NCBI GenBank assembly: GCA_018676675.1
Contig: JABHEG010000360.1
Coordinates: forward strand, 1-39,571
From: Lentisphaerota bacterium
Lineage (GTDB): Bacteria; Verrucomicrobiota; Lentisphaeria; Oligosphaerales; JABHEG01
Direction of reading: 5' to 3'
DNA: 39,571 nt
The notes below the pieces were generated by a model. The model saw only the letters and a list, made by a program, of their open reading frames with translations. It did no database searches and was not told where the DNA came from. The translations under genes and the position numbers were made by a program. Each line of letters begins with the position of its first letter. Position 1 is the stretch's first letter. Positions 7,473 to 16,300 of the stretch are shown here, piece after piece.

Positions 7473-10400
7473 TCCTGCAGCAAGACGGCGATGGCATCGT
7501 CGATCGTGTCGAGAGTGCCCTCGTGCCTGAGGATGCCCGCGGCATCAATGAGAAACACTCGCGGCACGGAGCGCACGCCATAGGCTGTGAACGCCTCGCT
7601 CAGCCAGCCGCCGCCTTCACTCCGCCTGGTTCGGGCAATGCGGAAAGGGAGTCCCTGTTGCCGCTGCACCGTGCGGAGTCCCGCAGCGCTCGCCGACGCA
7701 TCGTGGATGGCCACGACCGTCAGCCCTGCCTCGGCGTGGGCCTCCTGCAGTCGTCGCAGGCATTGTGCGCGGGCGCTCGACTGGGGTCCGTAGATGGTCC
7801 AGAAGCAGAGGAGAACGGGATTCCCGGCCAGGGCCTTGAGGGTAGTCGGGACCGGGCTGATCCACTCGACATCGCCAAGTCCCGGAGCCGTCTCCCGGAC
7901 GCGAGCGCGCCTATCGGGGAGCTCGCGTCTGTCCGGCCACAGCGTGACGGTGATGTCGGACTGCCCGGTCTGGCGTAGCTCATACTCACTTCTACCGTGT
8001 TCTGGCTTGGACGCCTCGATACGCACCTCGTTGTGCGGCAATCCCTGCACACGGAATCGTCCTTGGGCGTTCGACACAGTCTCCCGCCGCGATGTGTTCT
8101 CGCCAGAGCAGACCAGGCGAACCCCGGCCACCGGCTGACCTGTCTGGTCCGTCACCACGCCCGCCAGGAATGAGTCCGTCCGGACCAAGACGGTGGGTTC
8201 CAGCATCCTGTCACCACCGGCACGGACCGAGAATGTACCGATGGACCGTGACGCGTGGCCGACCGCGTCGGCATGCACGCGGAGCTTGTAGTCTGGGACA
8301 AGCCCGCCAAGTCGGAAACTGCCGTCCGGAGCAGTGCTGACGGACACAATTCGCGCGGCACGCCCGACATCACCCATCCCGGACACCCTCAGCGTGGCGC
8401 CAGGGACCGGTTGCCCGCGGTCGTCCACAACCCGCCCATGTAGGCTGGCAGCGGGGAGGAGGTCCAGGGTCACCTTGCCGGGACTGTCAGGCGAGATCTG
8501 CAGATACCCCGCCAAGCTGTTATCAGGGGTGGCCGCGAGAAGGTGGAGTGTATCATCGCGAGTCTCCACCATTTTGAAAGTGAAGTGCCCCAACTTGTTC
8601 GACACGGTGCTGCGCTCGCCTTCCTCGGCGAACAGCCGAATCCGGACTGCCGGGAATGGTCGGGCGTCCGGCCCAACGACCGTGCCATTTACCACGAGAT
8701 CCCGGTGAACCGCCCAAACGATGTCGGGGACCACGCACTCTTCGCCTGACTTGACCTGTACGCGTGCCTGGCAGTCGTGCCAGCTGCTCTCCACAAGCGA
8801 CATTAGGTAAGGCCCCGGCAGCGTCGTCAGGCGGTATCTCCCCTCGGCGTTGGTGGTCACACGAGTCGGGATGTCAGGCCGGGGGTAATCGTCTGAGCGG
8901 AAGTGCACGGAGTAGTCAGCCAGGGGTTGGCTCTCGGGCGTCACGATCTTGCCTCTCACCGTACCGAGGGGGACGAGCCGGATCTCGAGCTGGTCCGGCC
9001 GGTAGAGGTGTCTGGGACGCCGCTCCTTTGGGTTCGATCTCGCGGCCACAAGCTCAGTGTAGCTCGGGAGCCGTAGCATTGCGCCCAGGCCCCGGGCGTG
9101 GCTGACGGCAGTCAGAACGAGGTCCCCGACGGGCGATACGCCCGTGAGCGCAAAGCGGCCCTGAGCATCCGTTGACGTCTCGGTTCCGTGCCCCCTGGCC
9201 TTGACACAGACGTCGGCGTCGGTCACCGCCAGACCGTCCGGCCCCAGCACTTTCCCGCGCAGGACCGCCTCGTGTTCAAGGGCAAAACCGAGGCCGAGTA
9301 GGTCCTTCCCGGGCAACACAGTGAGTTGCGCGGTTACGTTCGCCGCGCGGACGTAGCCCGGCGGCACGGTCGTGACGCGCAGGTTGATATCCCCCGTCGG
9401 GCAGCGCACCGTAAAGGAGCCGCGGTTGTCCGTGATCGAGCGGGCCTGGAGCATGGCCGGTCCGCTTGCACTGACCGTGGCCTTCGGTACGGGCCGGCCT
9501 TCCGAATCGGTCACTGTGCCCGCGACCAAGGCTCCACGTGTAAGGACGAAGTCAACGTCTTCAGTCGTCTCCCCCGACTCGATTCGGACGTCGCGCCTCA
9601 AGGGCGCAGTCCAGCCAGCGTCAGGAGAGGGGAGCGCCACGATCTGCAGTTCATCGGCAATGGGGATGCGTGCCAGTTCGTACCTTCCCTCGGCGTCCGT
9701 GGTATCCGCCAGAATCACCCGGGCGCCGAGGGTGTTCGTGCGGCACGATGCCTCAACAATGACTCTCGGTGCCGGAATGGTGTCGTGTTCGAACACGACT
9801 CGGCCGGTGACACGGGCAGGGACCTGCAGGTCCACCTCGATCCCGTCGCGAGTGTCCCTGAGCTTGGTCCGGCCCCGCCAGAACGCATAGGGCGGCGCAT
9901 CGACCGAGAGCTCGACGTTCCCAATGGGGCCGACCGACGACGCGGGCAGTGCAGGCAGTGTGAAGCCCCCGCTTGCGTTTGTCCTCGTGCTGAGAGTGGC
10001 GTGGTTGACCTCCTCCGGGACGCGCACGTGCGCGTAGCAGTTGTCTTTCGGAGGCAGGAAGAACACGGAACAGAGACGGACATTGGCGTCAGCAATCGGC
10101 ATTCCGTCGGGTGTTCGCACAACGCCTGTGAGCGCGCGCATTGGCCAGACTGTGACCGTGAGCTCGCGCTCGGGGTGTTCGCGATCCGGCTCGGTTCCTC
10201 CCAGGCCTCGTCCTTCTCCGACCGCAAGGACTGCCGCTGTGGTTTCGGTCCCGATGGTTGGCTCAGCATAGTGGAAGGAGAAGCGCCCGTCCGGCCCGGT
10301 CGTCTGTGTGGCAAGCGTTCGCTCCGAACGGGTAGGACGATGGACGAACTCACACAGCATGACCGTGACCCCCGGCAGCGGTGTGCCGTCCGGGGCAACG

Positions 10401-10495
10401 ACCCGCCCGGCGAGTGGGCCTGGGGCAGCGTCTGCGCCAGGCGTTCCCCCCAGGCAGAGGAGGACGGACGTGAGGAGAAGCAAGCCTGGTTTCAC
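7469..10495 (-). CDS. Secreted carboxypeptidase-regulatory repeat protein with degenerate C-terminal thioredoxin fold
   Basis: 1008 residues. A signal peptide (residues 1-23, ending ADA) is followed by about nine to ten CarboxypepD_reg-like beta-sandwich repeats of the form G-x-V-x-D-x-x-G-x-P-(V/L)-x-x-A/V, each closing with a D-x-x-G-R-F/Y-x-L strand. Residues ~885-1008 are a TlpA/AhpC-like thioredoxin fold: LLCFWTIYGPQSSARAQC, then TVVAIHD, then the cis-proline segment SVPRVFLID. The usual CxxC site is replaced by I-Y-G-P, so disulfide chemistry is not expected from that site; a lone Cys sits about nine residues further on. The GTG start overlaps the stop of the upstream PDZ gene (GTGA) and has GGGAG 7 nt before it, so the two are translationally coupled. 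Probably an extracytoplasmic binding or scaffold protein; role not known. Confidence 0.85.
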   Translation of the reverse strand: MKPGLLLLTSVLLCLGGTPGADAAPGPLAGRVVAPDGTPLPGVTVMLCEFVHRPTRSERTLATQTTGPDGRFSFHYAEPTIGTETTAAVLAVGEGRGLGGTEPDREHPERELTVTVWPMRALTGVVRTPDGMPIADANVRLCSVFFLPPKDNCYAHVRVPEEVNHATLSTRTNASGGFTLPALPASSVGPIGNVELSVDAPPYAFWRGRTKLRDTRDGIEVDLQVPARVTGRVVFEHDTIPAPRVIVEASCRTNTLGARVILADTTDAEGRYELARIPIADELQIVALPSPDAGWTAPLRRDVRIESGETTEDVDFVLTRGALVAGTVTDSEGRPVPKATVSASGPAMLQARSITDNRGSFTVRCPTGDINLRVTTVPPGYVRAANVTAQLTVLPGKDLLGLGFALEHEAVLRGKVLGPDGLAVTDADVCVKARGHGTETSTDAQGRFALTGVSPVGDLVLTAVSHARGLGAMLRLPSYTELVAARSNPKERRPRHLYRPDQLEIRLVPLGTVRGKIVTPESQPLADYSVHFRSDDYPRPDIPTRVTTNAEGRYRLTTLPGPYLMSLVESSWHDCQARVQVKSGEECVVPDIVWAVHRDLVVNGTVVGPDARPFPAVRIRLFAEEGERSTVSNKLGHFTFKMVETRDDTLHLLAATPDNSLAGYLQISPDSPGKVTLDLLPAASLHGRVVDDRGQPVPGATLRVSGMGDVGRAARIVSVSTAPDGSFRLGGLVPDYKLRVHADAVGHASRSIGTFSVRAGGDRMLEPTVLVRTDSFLAGVVTDQTGQPVAGVRLVCSGENTSRRETVSNAQGRFRVQGLPHNEVRIEASKPEHGRSEYELRQTGQSDITVTLWPDRRELPDRRARVRETAPGLGDVEWISPVPTTLKALAGNPVLLCFWTIYGPQSSARAQCLRRLQEAHAEAGLTVVAIHDASASAAGLRTVQRQQGLPFRIARTRRSEGGGWLSEAFTAYGVRSVPRVFLIDAAGILRHEGTLDTIDDAIAVLLQE

Positions 10496-10890
10496 CGCAT
10501 CGCTCCCAGCTTGATCTCGATTTGGAGACGTTCGCGGCTTCGCAGGATCTCAAGCGTGATGACGGTCCCGGGGGAGAGCTCGGGGATCATCCCATTGAAC
10601 GTCTTGGCGTCTGTCATCGGGCGTCCCTGACAGCTGACGATGACATCGCCTTCAAGGAGGCCTGCTTCAGCGGCCGGGCTCTTCCTCCGAACGTCCAGGA
10701 CATCGACAGCCTGCCGATCCTCGATCCCAAGCTCTTGGAAGAGTTCCTTGGCGAGGTCTACGACGTACAACCCCGCGTAGCCGGGCGGGGGCGTTGGGAT
10801 GGCAAGGCTGAGTGGGCGGGCGTCCACCCCGAACGGTCCGAGCTCAAGGGAGGGGACGAGGGTGAGAGTGGTCTGCAGACCTGATGGCAC
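10492..10890 (-). CDS. PDZ-domain segment, probably the C-terminal part of the preceding gene
   Basis: If started at the GTG 10888-10890 this is 132 residues. Residues ~50-132 form a PDZ domain (GLYVVDL, then SPAAEAGLLEGDVIVSCQG and a final LEILRSRERLQIEIKL), a module that binds C-terminal peptides and is common in exported proteases and scaffolds. There is no signal peptide and no convincing ribosome-binding site, and the GTG lies inside the stem-loop at 10886-10904. The frame is the same as that of the gene ending at the TGA 10918-10920, and the nine codons between read G-G-L-C-R-Y-S-W-R before VPSGLQTTLTL. This looks like continuous domain sequence rather than an intergenic gap. I judge it the tail of one 538-residue protein, by recoding or by a broken stop, more likely than a free gene. 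Confidence 0.6.
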   Translation of the reverse strand: MPSGLQTTLTLVPSLELGPFGVDARPLSLAIPTPPPGYAGLYVVDLAKELFQELGIEDRQAVDVLDVRRKSPAAEAGLLEGDVIVSCQGRPMTDAKTFNGMIPELSPGTVITLEILRSRERLQIEIKLGAMR

Positions 10891-10904
10891 TCGCCACGAG
10901 TACC
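10886..10904 (-). promoter_or_regulatory. Candidate SECIS-like stem-loop just after an in-frame UGA
   Basis: On the minus-strand transcript GGUACUCG (10904-10897) pairs with CGAGUGCC (10893-10886) over 8 bp (one U-G), with a 3-nt loop UGG. The stem begins 13 nt after the UGA at 10918-10920 and the loop begins at nt 22. Known bacterial SECIS elements have a short apical loop with a G in its first two positions, about 16-37 nt after the UGA; this hairpin fits on those simple criteria. It could also be chance structure in G+C-rich DNA. Confidence 0.35.
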
Positions 10905-10917
10905 GACAGAGGCCCCC

Positions 10918-12108
10918 TCACCCGTACTCCGGAGTGGCACTGGCCAAGGCTCTGCCCGCTGGGTCATTGATGGTAATGGTGGGCGGGAGTTCGTTCCCGT
11001 TTCGTTCGGTAGAGGTGTAGTTCTCCCCCGCCTGCCCCGTGATCGTGCCCTGAATATCGAGTGAGCCGTAGCGTTGGCGTGCCGTTAGTTCGAGGCGGAA
11101 CGGCGGGCCCAGTTCCATGCGAGAGGCCTCTCCGACCCGGACCACGCACGGCGCCATCTTGGCCTTGGCTCCAGTTCCGCCGGCCTCCCAGCTGTTTCCC
11201 GCCGCGTCCGTGCGTTTCGCTAGCGTGAAGTTGCTGAGCCGGTACGACCCCGGCGGGACATCAACTCCATCCCGATCCTTGCCACTGAACCAGAACCACC
11301 CGCTTTCTGAACGGAGACCGATCCACCGAACCGGACTGGCAAAGCGGATTCGGCCCCATTGTACCTCCGGTTTGGTCACGGTGATTCTTGAGCCGTCGGG
11401 CTCAACGGTGAAGGAGTAATAGACGCCCTTGACGCGGTTGTACTGGCCGAGCTCCTGGCACTCCGTGACATTCGACCATTCGCCGTGGCCGTCAAGATCG
11501 ATAAAGAGTGCGTCTCCTTTCTCCGACGCGGTAACCCTGTCGTTGAACAGGCCGTTGCCATTGGCGTCGGCGACCGCGACACGGTACTCCTTGCCACCGA
11601 CTGCGAGGCTGCCGACGCGGTAACAGCAACTGCGAATTTCGCATCGGCCTGTACGCTTGTACCAAACCACGGCGAAGTGGTAGACCTCGTGGTGGGAGCC
11701 GTGGTCTGTCAGCACATGAACGGGGGCGAACTGCACTGTGCGGCCGTATCGGGTGGCCTCGTATGGAACCTCTTCCCGCAGATCGCCATCGCGGTCACGA
11801 TCGACGTACAGGCGATCGGGCTGGCCGTCGGGGCCGGTGCTTGAGGCTAGAGCCATCACGACGGCAGGTCGCTCAGCGTTCCCCAGCTGTACCGTCAGGT
11901 AGAGAGGTCGCGGAGACGGGTACTCGGGTTCCGACGACAGTGTCGCGGGGCGTTCCGTCCGGGGTATGGTCACGCGCCCGCCGAGATAGCCGACCTCGCT
12001 GCGAACGCCCAACGTGGCGATGACGGCATAGTCGAGGTCCGCCGCTCCGGCCATGGTGGCCGTCAACAAGCCCAGATTGACATAGCGGCAGACGCGACCT
12101 GGAAGCAC
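10918..12108 (-). CDS. Secreted protein with Ca-loop-like motifs; ends at a UGA that may be read through
   Basis: 396 residues from the GTG at 12108, which has GGAAGGA about 8 nt upstream; an ATG at 12183 in the same frame has no comparable site. Residues 1-23 look like a signal peptide (LGLLTATMAGAA). Two acidic loops resemble calcium-binding repeats: DRDRDGD and, later, DANGNGLFND with DLDGHGEW. The rest is beta-rich; I do not recognise a named family. The last residues (GRALASATPEYG) lead into the TGA at 10918. In the same frame the sequence continues GGLCRYSWRVPSG and then a PDZ domain to 10492. If the UGA is decoded, the product is 538 residues with the pattern Sec-G-G-L-C. First gene of an operon with the repeat/redoxin gene downstream. 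Confidence 0.75.
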   Translation of the reverse strand: MLPGRVCRYVNLGLLTATMAGAADLDYAVIATLGVRSEVGYLGGRVTIPRTERPATLSSEPEYPSPRPLYLTVQLGNAERPAVVMALASSTGPDGQPDRLYVDRDRDGDLREEVPYEATRYGRTVQFAPVHVLTDHGSHHEVYHFAVVWYKRTGRCEIRSCCYRVGSLAVGGKEYRVAVADANGNGLFNDRVTASEKGDALFIDLDGHGEWSNVTECQELGQYNRVKGVYYSFTVEPDGSRITVTKPEVQWGRIRFASPVRWIGLRSESGWFWFSGKDRDGVDVPPGSYRLSNFTLAKRTDAAGNSWEAGGTGAKAKMAPCVVRVGEASRMELGPPFRLELTARQRYGSLDIQGTITGQAGENYTSTERNGNELPPTITINDPAGRALASATPEYG

Positions 12109-12503
12109 AGTACGTTCCTTCCGTCCATAGCCATAGGGCGATGGTGACTCCGTGTTCCACACAATATGGACTCCACCGCCCAAGACAAGTCCGATGGGAA
12201 GCTCCGCTCTTCAGCTCGCGTGAGCGACCGCGTTAGGGCGTTCCCGGAGGCAAGTTGCGGAGGCACGGGATTGTCCCTGGTCCTACTCCTCCTGTCAAGA
12301 GCTATACGAGTCCGGCTTCCGCCGAAGGTCCGACGGTCATACCGGGAGGCGTAGCTCCCCCCAGATGTCTGGAGTGCCGGTTCCCGTGGCGCGCCGCAGC
12401 GGCTCCCCGGGACCTGATATTCCCGGTCTGAACGGAACGAGGCACAGGCCGCATACGAAGATGCGGCCAGAGCGTGCATTGCTTTTGCGCTTTTCCCGGC
12501 AGG
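12109..12503. other. Non-coding region with clustered G+C-rich dyads
   Basis: 395 bp between the operon start and the HepT remnant. No protein is recognisable. From about 12340 to 12430 there are several dyads: GGGAG/CTCCC (12344-12359), CCAGA/TCTGG (12361-12372) and repeated CCGGGA/TCCCGG words. They may form a transcription terminator for the nucleotidyltransferase gene upstream or a leader of the operon downstream. The operon promoter should be in the part nearer 12108, but no clear one was seen. Confidence 0.4.
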
Positions 12504-12608
12504 TCACGTGGCTTCTTGGGCTCTGAGGAGTGCGGTCACGTCCCTTTCCAGCGCTTCAAGCCGGGTTTTGGCCACGGACCAGACGATGTCTGGATCCCTG
12601 GGAGCGGG
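12504..12608 (-). pseudogene. Remnant of a HepT-like (DUF86) toxin gene
   Basis: Directly after the stop of the nucleotidyltransferase, in the same frame, the codons read P-A-P-R and then DPDIVWSVAKTRLEALERDV followed by TALLRAQEAT and a TGA. D-x-D-I-V-W-x-x-(V/A)-x-x-x-L-x-x-L is the typical C-terminal helix of HepT-like HEPN ribonucleases, the standard partner of MNT nucleotidyltransferases. The first ~85-90 residues, including the R-x4-6-H catalytic motif, are missing. An internal deletion best explains this. No start codon or ribosome-binding site; taken as non-functional. Confidence 0.65.
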
Positions 12609-12890
12609 TCACGCGACATGGACGAGTTCTTCCTCAATCCTCTTCTTGAGCCTTGGCTTCAGTGCGTTTGGTGTCACTAGATCAACGCGGCGCCCCAAGA
12701 GGGCTTCAAGGTAGCGTTTGAGACCAAAGTAGCCGTCGAAAGTGGCTGCCCCCCGAAAACTCACAAGCAGGTCGACGTCGCTGTCGTCGCGACTGGCGGA
12801 TCCGAAAAGGGCCAACGAAGCGGCCGCGAAATTCTCGGTCAGCTCAGTATGGTGGGACTTCAGGGCTTCCAAGATCTGTTGGCGCGTCAT
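12609..12890 (-). CDS. mntA-like: MNT-type minimal nucleotidyltransferase (HepT antitoxin family)
   Basis: 93-residue minimal nucleotidyltransferase of the pol-beta superfamily. The motif G-S-A-S-R followed by D-S-D-V-D-L-L-V is the catalytic GSx(R)...DxD signature, and a C-terminal RVDLVTP strand supplies the third acidic residue region. Proteins of this kind are antitoxins that AMPylate the HEPN ribonuclease HepT, usually encoded next door. ATG at 12890, with GGAG about 6 nt before it. The partner is reduced to a short tail just downstream, so this antitoxin is an orphan or acts on another target. Length is typical of the family. Confidence 0.85.
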   Translation of the reverse strand: MTRQQILEALKSHHTELTENFAAASLALFGSASRDDSDVDLLVSFRGAATFDGYFGLKRYLEALLGRRVDLVTPNALKPRLKKRIEEELVHVA

Positions 12891-13337
12891 GCCTGGCTCC
12901 AGGCGGTGGTGCGAGTGTCTGGCGGGAAATCAAGAGGGAGTGGCAAGCTCGGGGGGCATTGGAGGAATGGCCCTCGGGACATGGACTCGCGAGATACTGG
13001 GGCCAGGCCACGGTACGGTGGCCCCCATACTGTGTGGAGAAACTCGCGGCTGTTCGGCACCCGAGCCGAAGCGCGCACAACGCAAGCGGTGCCCGGAATC
13101 GCCAGGCAAGGAAACCGCTCACGTTGTGCGCGGCCCCGAAGGACAGATCCGTACCCAGATCGAGTGCGGTTACGGGTGAGCGTTCCGCCCCTGAGCTTTG
13201 CCGACCTTGACGCTTCTCGCAAGCACCACCACTGTACCCTTGAGGCGGAAAGGACACTGACTTCAACCCCACAGCTTCGGTCTGAGCACGGGGACCGCCT
13301 GCTTGACACAACGAGGCGGATCCGGAGAGGAACTCAC
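12891..13337. other. Divergent intergenic region
   Basis: 447 bp between the nucleotidyltransferase (minus) and the beta-helix protein (plus). A frame stays open through it in phase with the downstream gene, but its translation resembles no protein and ends at the clear start ATG 13338. A TTGACG at 13207-13212 and a TTGACA at 13303-13308 have no good -10 partner. I see no other feature. Confidence 0.4.
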
Positions 13338-16300
13338 ATGACTACGCGAATGCTGACTCGGGTGATCGTGCTCGTCGCTGTTGGAGCTCTGGTGCAGGCA
13401 GCTAATGCCCCGTTGCCCGATGCGCGTCAGCTTCGGGAGGCGCAGCGTCGCGAACTGCGCAACATGCCTAGTCTGATTCGGCACCACACGTTTGGAGACC
13501 TGCAGGCGGAGGGACTCACGTTCGTGCCCGGTTCGGGTACAGGAGCGTTGGAGATTGCCTCCAGCCGGTGGCCAGGGGCCAAAGCTGTACGGATCGACCG
13601 CGGCTGGCTGCAGGCAGAGACGCCCCTGGACATTCCCGAGAGCGGGTTCACCGTCGCCGTGTGGTTCCGCCACCATGGCATGGGAGGATTGACCCATCAC
13701 AACGGACGTCTCGCATACAGGAACGGCTCGATTGCGGCTTCGGGCAGCGGCTACCGCGAGGGTTGGCGCCTTCTGGTCACGCCCGGAAGCGGTAGCACGG
13801 CATTCTCGATCGGGCGGCCGGAAGTGGGCTCCATATCCGTGTCGGATCGTGCCTGCATCCAGCCCGGAACGTGGCATCATGTGGCCGCGACCTGGGACCA
13901 CGAACAGATGCGATTGTACGTGGACGGCCGCCTGCGGGGGCAAACCGCATACGATGGTCCCGCCACTCCCAGCGTGCCCCACTCTCCATTCCGGATCGGG
14001 GAGGCAGGATTCGGCACAGGGACAGTCAAGCTCGACGTGGCGGAAGTGGCTGTTTTCAGCGAGGCGCTGTCCCCGGGTACTATTTGCCGTTTTGCGGATC
14101 CCGCAGCGTCACTGGTCGATGCAGTGCGAGCCTGCCTCGTGGCGGGTGATCACGCCGTCTCGGCGAGGTCGGGGGCTTTCTGGCGCCGCCGCGCTAAGCG
14201 TGAGGCCACAGCCCGAGCCAGCTATCGCTGCATTCTTGAGGTCGACACCTCGGAGAAGCCGTACGTACTGGGGAATCACAAGGCGATCGCCAGGCTGCGG
14301 ATGGCGGAGAGCTACCGGCGGGAACGTCGATTCGATGATGCACGGCGCGAGCACGATATGGTTGCGGGCGACGAGGCTGTCCCGCTTCATTACCGTGCGC
14401 AGGCCATGCTCGGGAACGGCGACACCTTCCGGGACGAACTCCGGTACACGGAAGCACGCGCCACCTACAGGACGATGGAGCAGTTCTTCACTGGCCGCCA
14501 CGAGAACTGGCGTGTCGAAGCCCGGCACCGTCTGGCTGACGTCGAGGGACTCGTGGATGGGGAGCCGTTTCGGGATGCGCGCCGCCGCCGGATCGATCGC
14601 ATCTCACGGCCGGCGGTCGAGTTCTTTGTCGCCACGAATGGCGACGACGCGAATCCTGGAACCCGGCGCCGTCCGTTCGCCACCTTGGAGAGAGCGCGTG
14701 AGGTCGTGCGCCAACTGAGGGGGGGCGGACCGTTACCCAAAGGCGGGGTCACCGTAAACCTGCGGAACGGGACGTACAGGAGGATGCAATGCTTCGAGCT
14801 CTGCGAGCAGGATTCCGGCACATTTGAGGCGCCGGTCGTCTACCAGGCATTCCGAGCTGAGAAGGTGACTCTGAGCGGCGGTGTGGAGGTGAGCGGATTC
14901 CGGCCGGTGACCGCCAAGGACGCGTCCGGGCGTTTGCTGGAAGCATCGCGGGAGCATGTCGTGGTGCTGGATCTCGAAGGGGCGGGGGTGACGGATTTCG
15001 GGACCATCCACCCGCGGGGCTATGCGATCAGACCCGTACCCGCGCACCTGGAGCTGTTCTTCAACGATGAACCAATGCAGCTGGCCCGCTGGCCGAATGC
15101 CGCGGTGACGATTGCGGAGGCGTACGCGCAGGTCAAGGGGTTTGCCGATGGCAACTTCGAGCCGTTCTACGACAAGCCCATGAACATGTCCAACGCTTTC
15201 GTCTACAAGGACGACCTGCAGGACGTATGGCAGCACGAGCCCGACGCCTGGATTTTCGGCTACTGGAACCGCTGGTTCTGCGCCCGTTACTCGCCGCTGA
15301 AGAAGCTGGAGCCAGACAAGAACATCATCCGCATGGGGCTCCCGGGGGCCGCATGCGGCCGGAACCCGAAGAAGGGCTACGAGACCGGCGGCATCTTCAA
15401 GGGTGCGCCGTACTTCGGAATCAACCTGCTGTGCGAGCTGGACTCGCCGGGGGAATGGTACCTGGATCGGGACAGTGGGAAGCTCTATTTCTGGCCGCCG
15501 TCACCGGTCAGCCGCGGCCGGGCTGTTGTGTCCCTGCTCGAAGACCGCATGCTGTCCTTCGACGGAGCTTCTCACATCGTCTTCCGCGGGATGACTCTGG
15601 AAGCAGGCCGGGGTGACGCTGTGTGGATCAAGGGAGGGGAGGGGGTGTTGCTGGCGGGTTGCGTGGTCCGCAATATGGGGAACTCCGCCGTGGTCATCGG
15701 TCCCGCGCCCAAGGAAAGCAAGAGGATGTCCGATCCAACGGTCGGCGGGTGGCGGCACGGCGTCATCGGATGTGACATCCTGAATATGGGCGATGCCGGC
15801 GTGCACATGACGGGTGGAGATGAGGAAACGTTGACGCCCTGTGGGCATTTCGTGGAAAACTGCCATATCCATCACATCAACCGGTGGAATCGTGCGGGTT
15901 ACCAGCCGGCCGTATTCTTCGGAACCGTCGGGGGCCGGGCGTCCCACAACCTGATCCACGACATTTCCCACCAGGCCGTCCGGGCGGAGCGCAACGACAA
16001 CGTTTTCGAGTACAACGAGGTGCACGACGCCCCGTACGAAGCGCGGGAGATGGGGACGTTCTACATGTATGGGGTGCGTCGTGTATTGGGCACATGTGGC
16101 AACATCGCGCGGTACAACATGTTCCACCACGTTCCCTACACGGCGGCTCTGCGGAAGAGCTTCCACTGCGGCGGGCGCCCGGTGTTTCATATCGACCACA
16201 TGAACGGGGCGATGACGATCTATGGGAACATCTTCTGGGCCATCGAGAGCAATTCCGGCGGATTTTTTTCCGGCGGGCGCAACAACATGCTCGAGAACAA

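Noticed and set aside
9326..10630. A 434-codon open frame on the plus strand, antisense to the repeat/redoxin gene
   Set aside because: Its translation is Arg/Gly-rich with no domain or signal, and it mirrors a well-supported gene on the other strand; such shadows are common at high G+C.
10870..10881. Perfect 12-bp palindrome GGTCTGCAGACC downstream of the candidate SECIS hairpin
   Set aside because: It lies inside coding sequence about 37 nt after the UGA, beyond the best-fitting hairpin; short palindromes of this kind arise by chance.
12504..12611. A second recoded UGA at the nucleotidyltransferase stop, since the HepT tail is in the same frame
   Set aside because: Most of HepT is missing, so frame identity has a one-in-three chance; no SECIS-like hairpin was seen at the right distance.
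13303..13308. TTGACA as a -35 box for the beta-helix gene
   Set aside because: It is only 30 nt before the start codon, with no -10 at the right distance.
12849..13337. N-terminal extension of the beta-helix protein by 163 residues
   Set aside because: It overlaps the nucleotidyltransferase, reads as non-coding, and the ATG at 13338 has a ribosome-binding site and starts a signal peptide.
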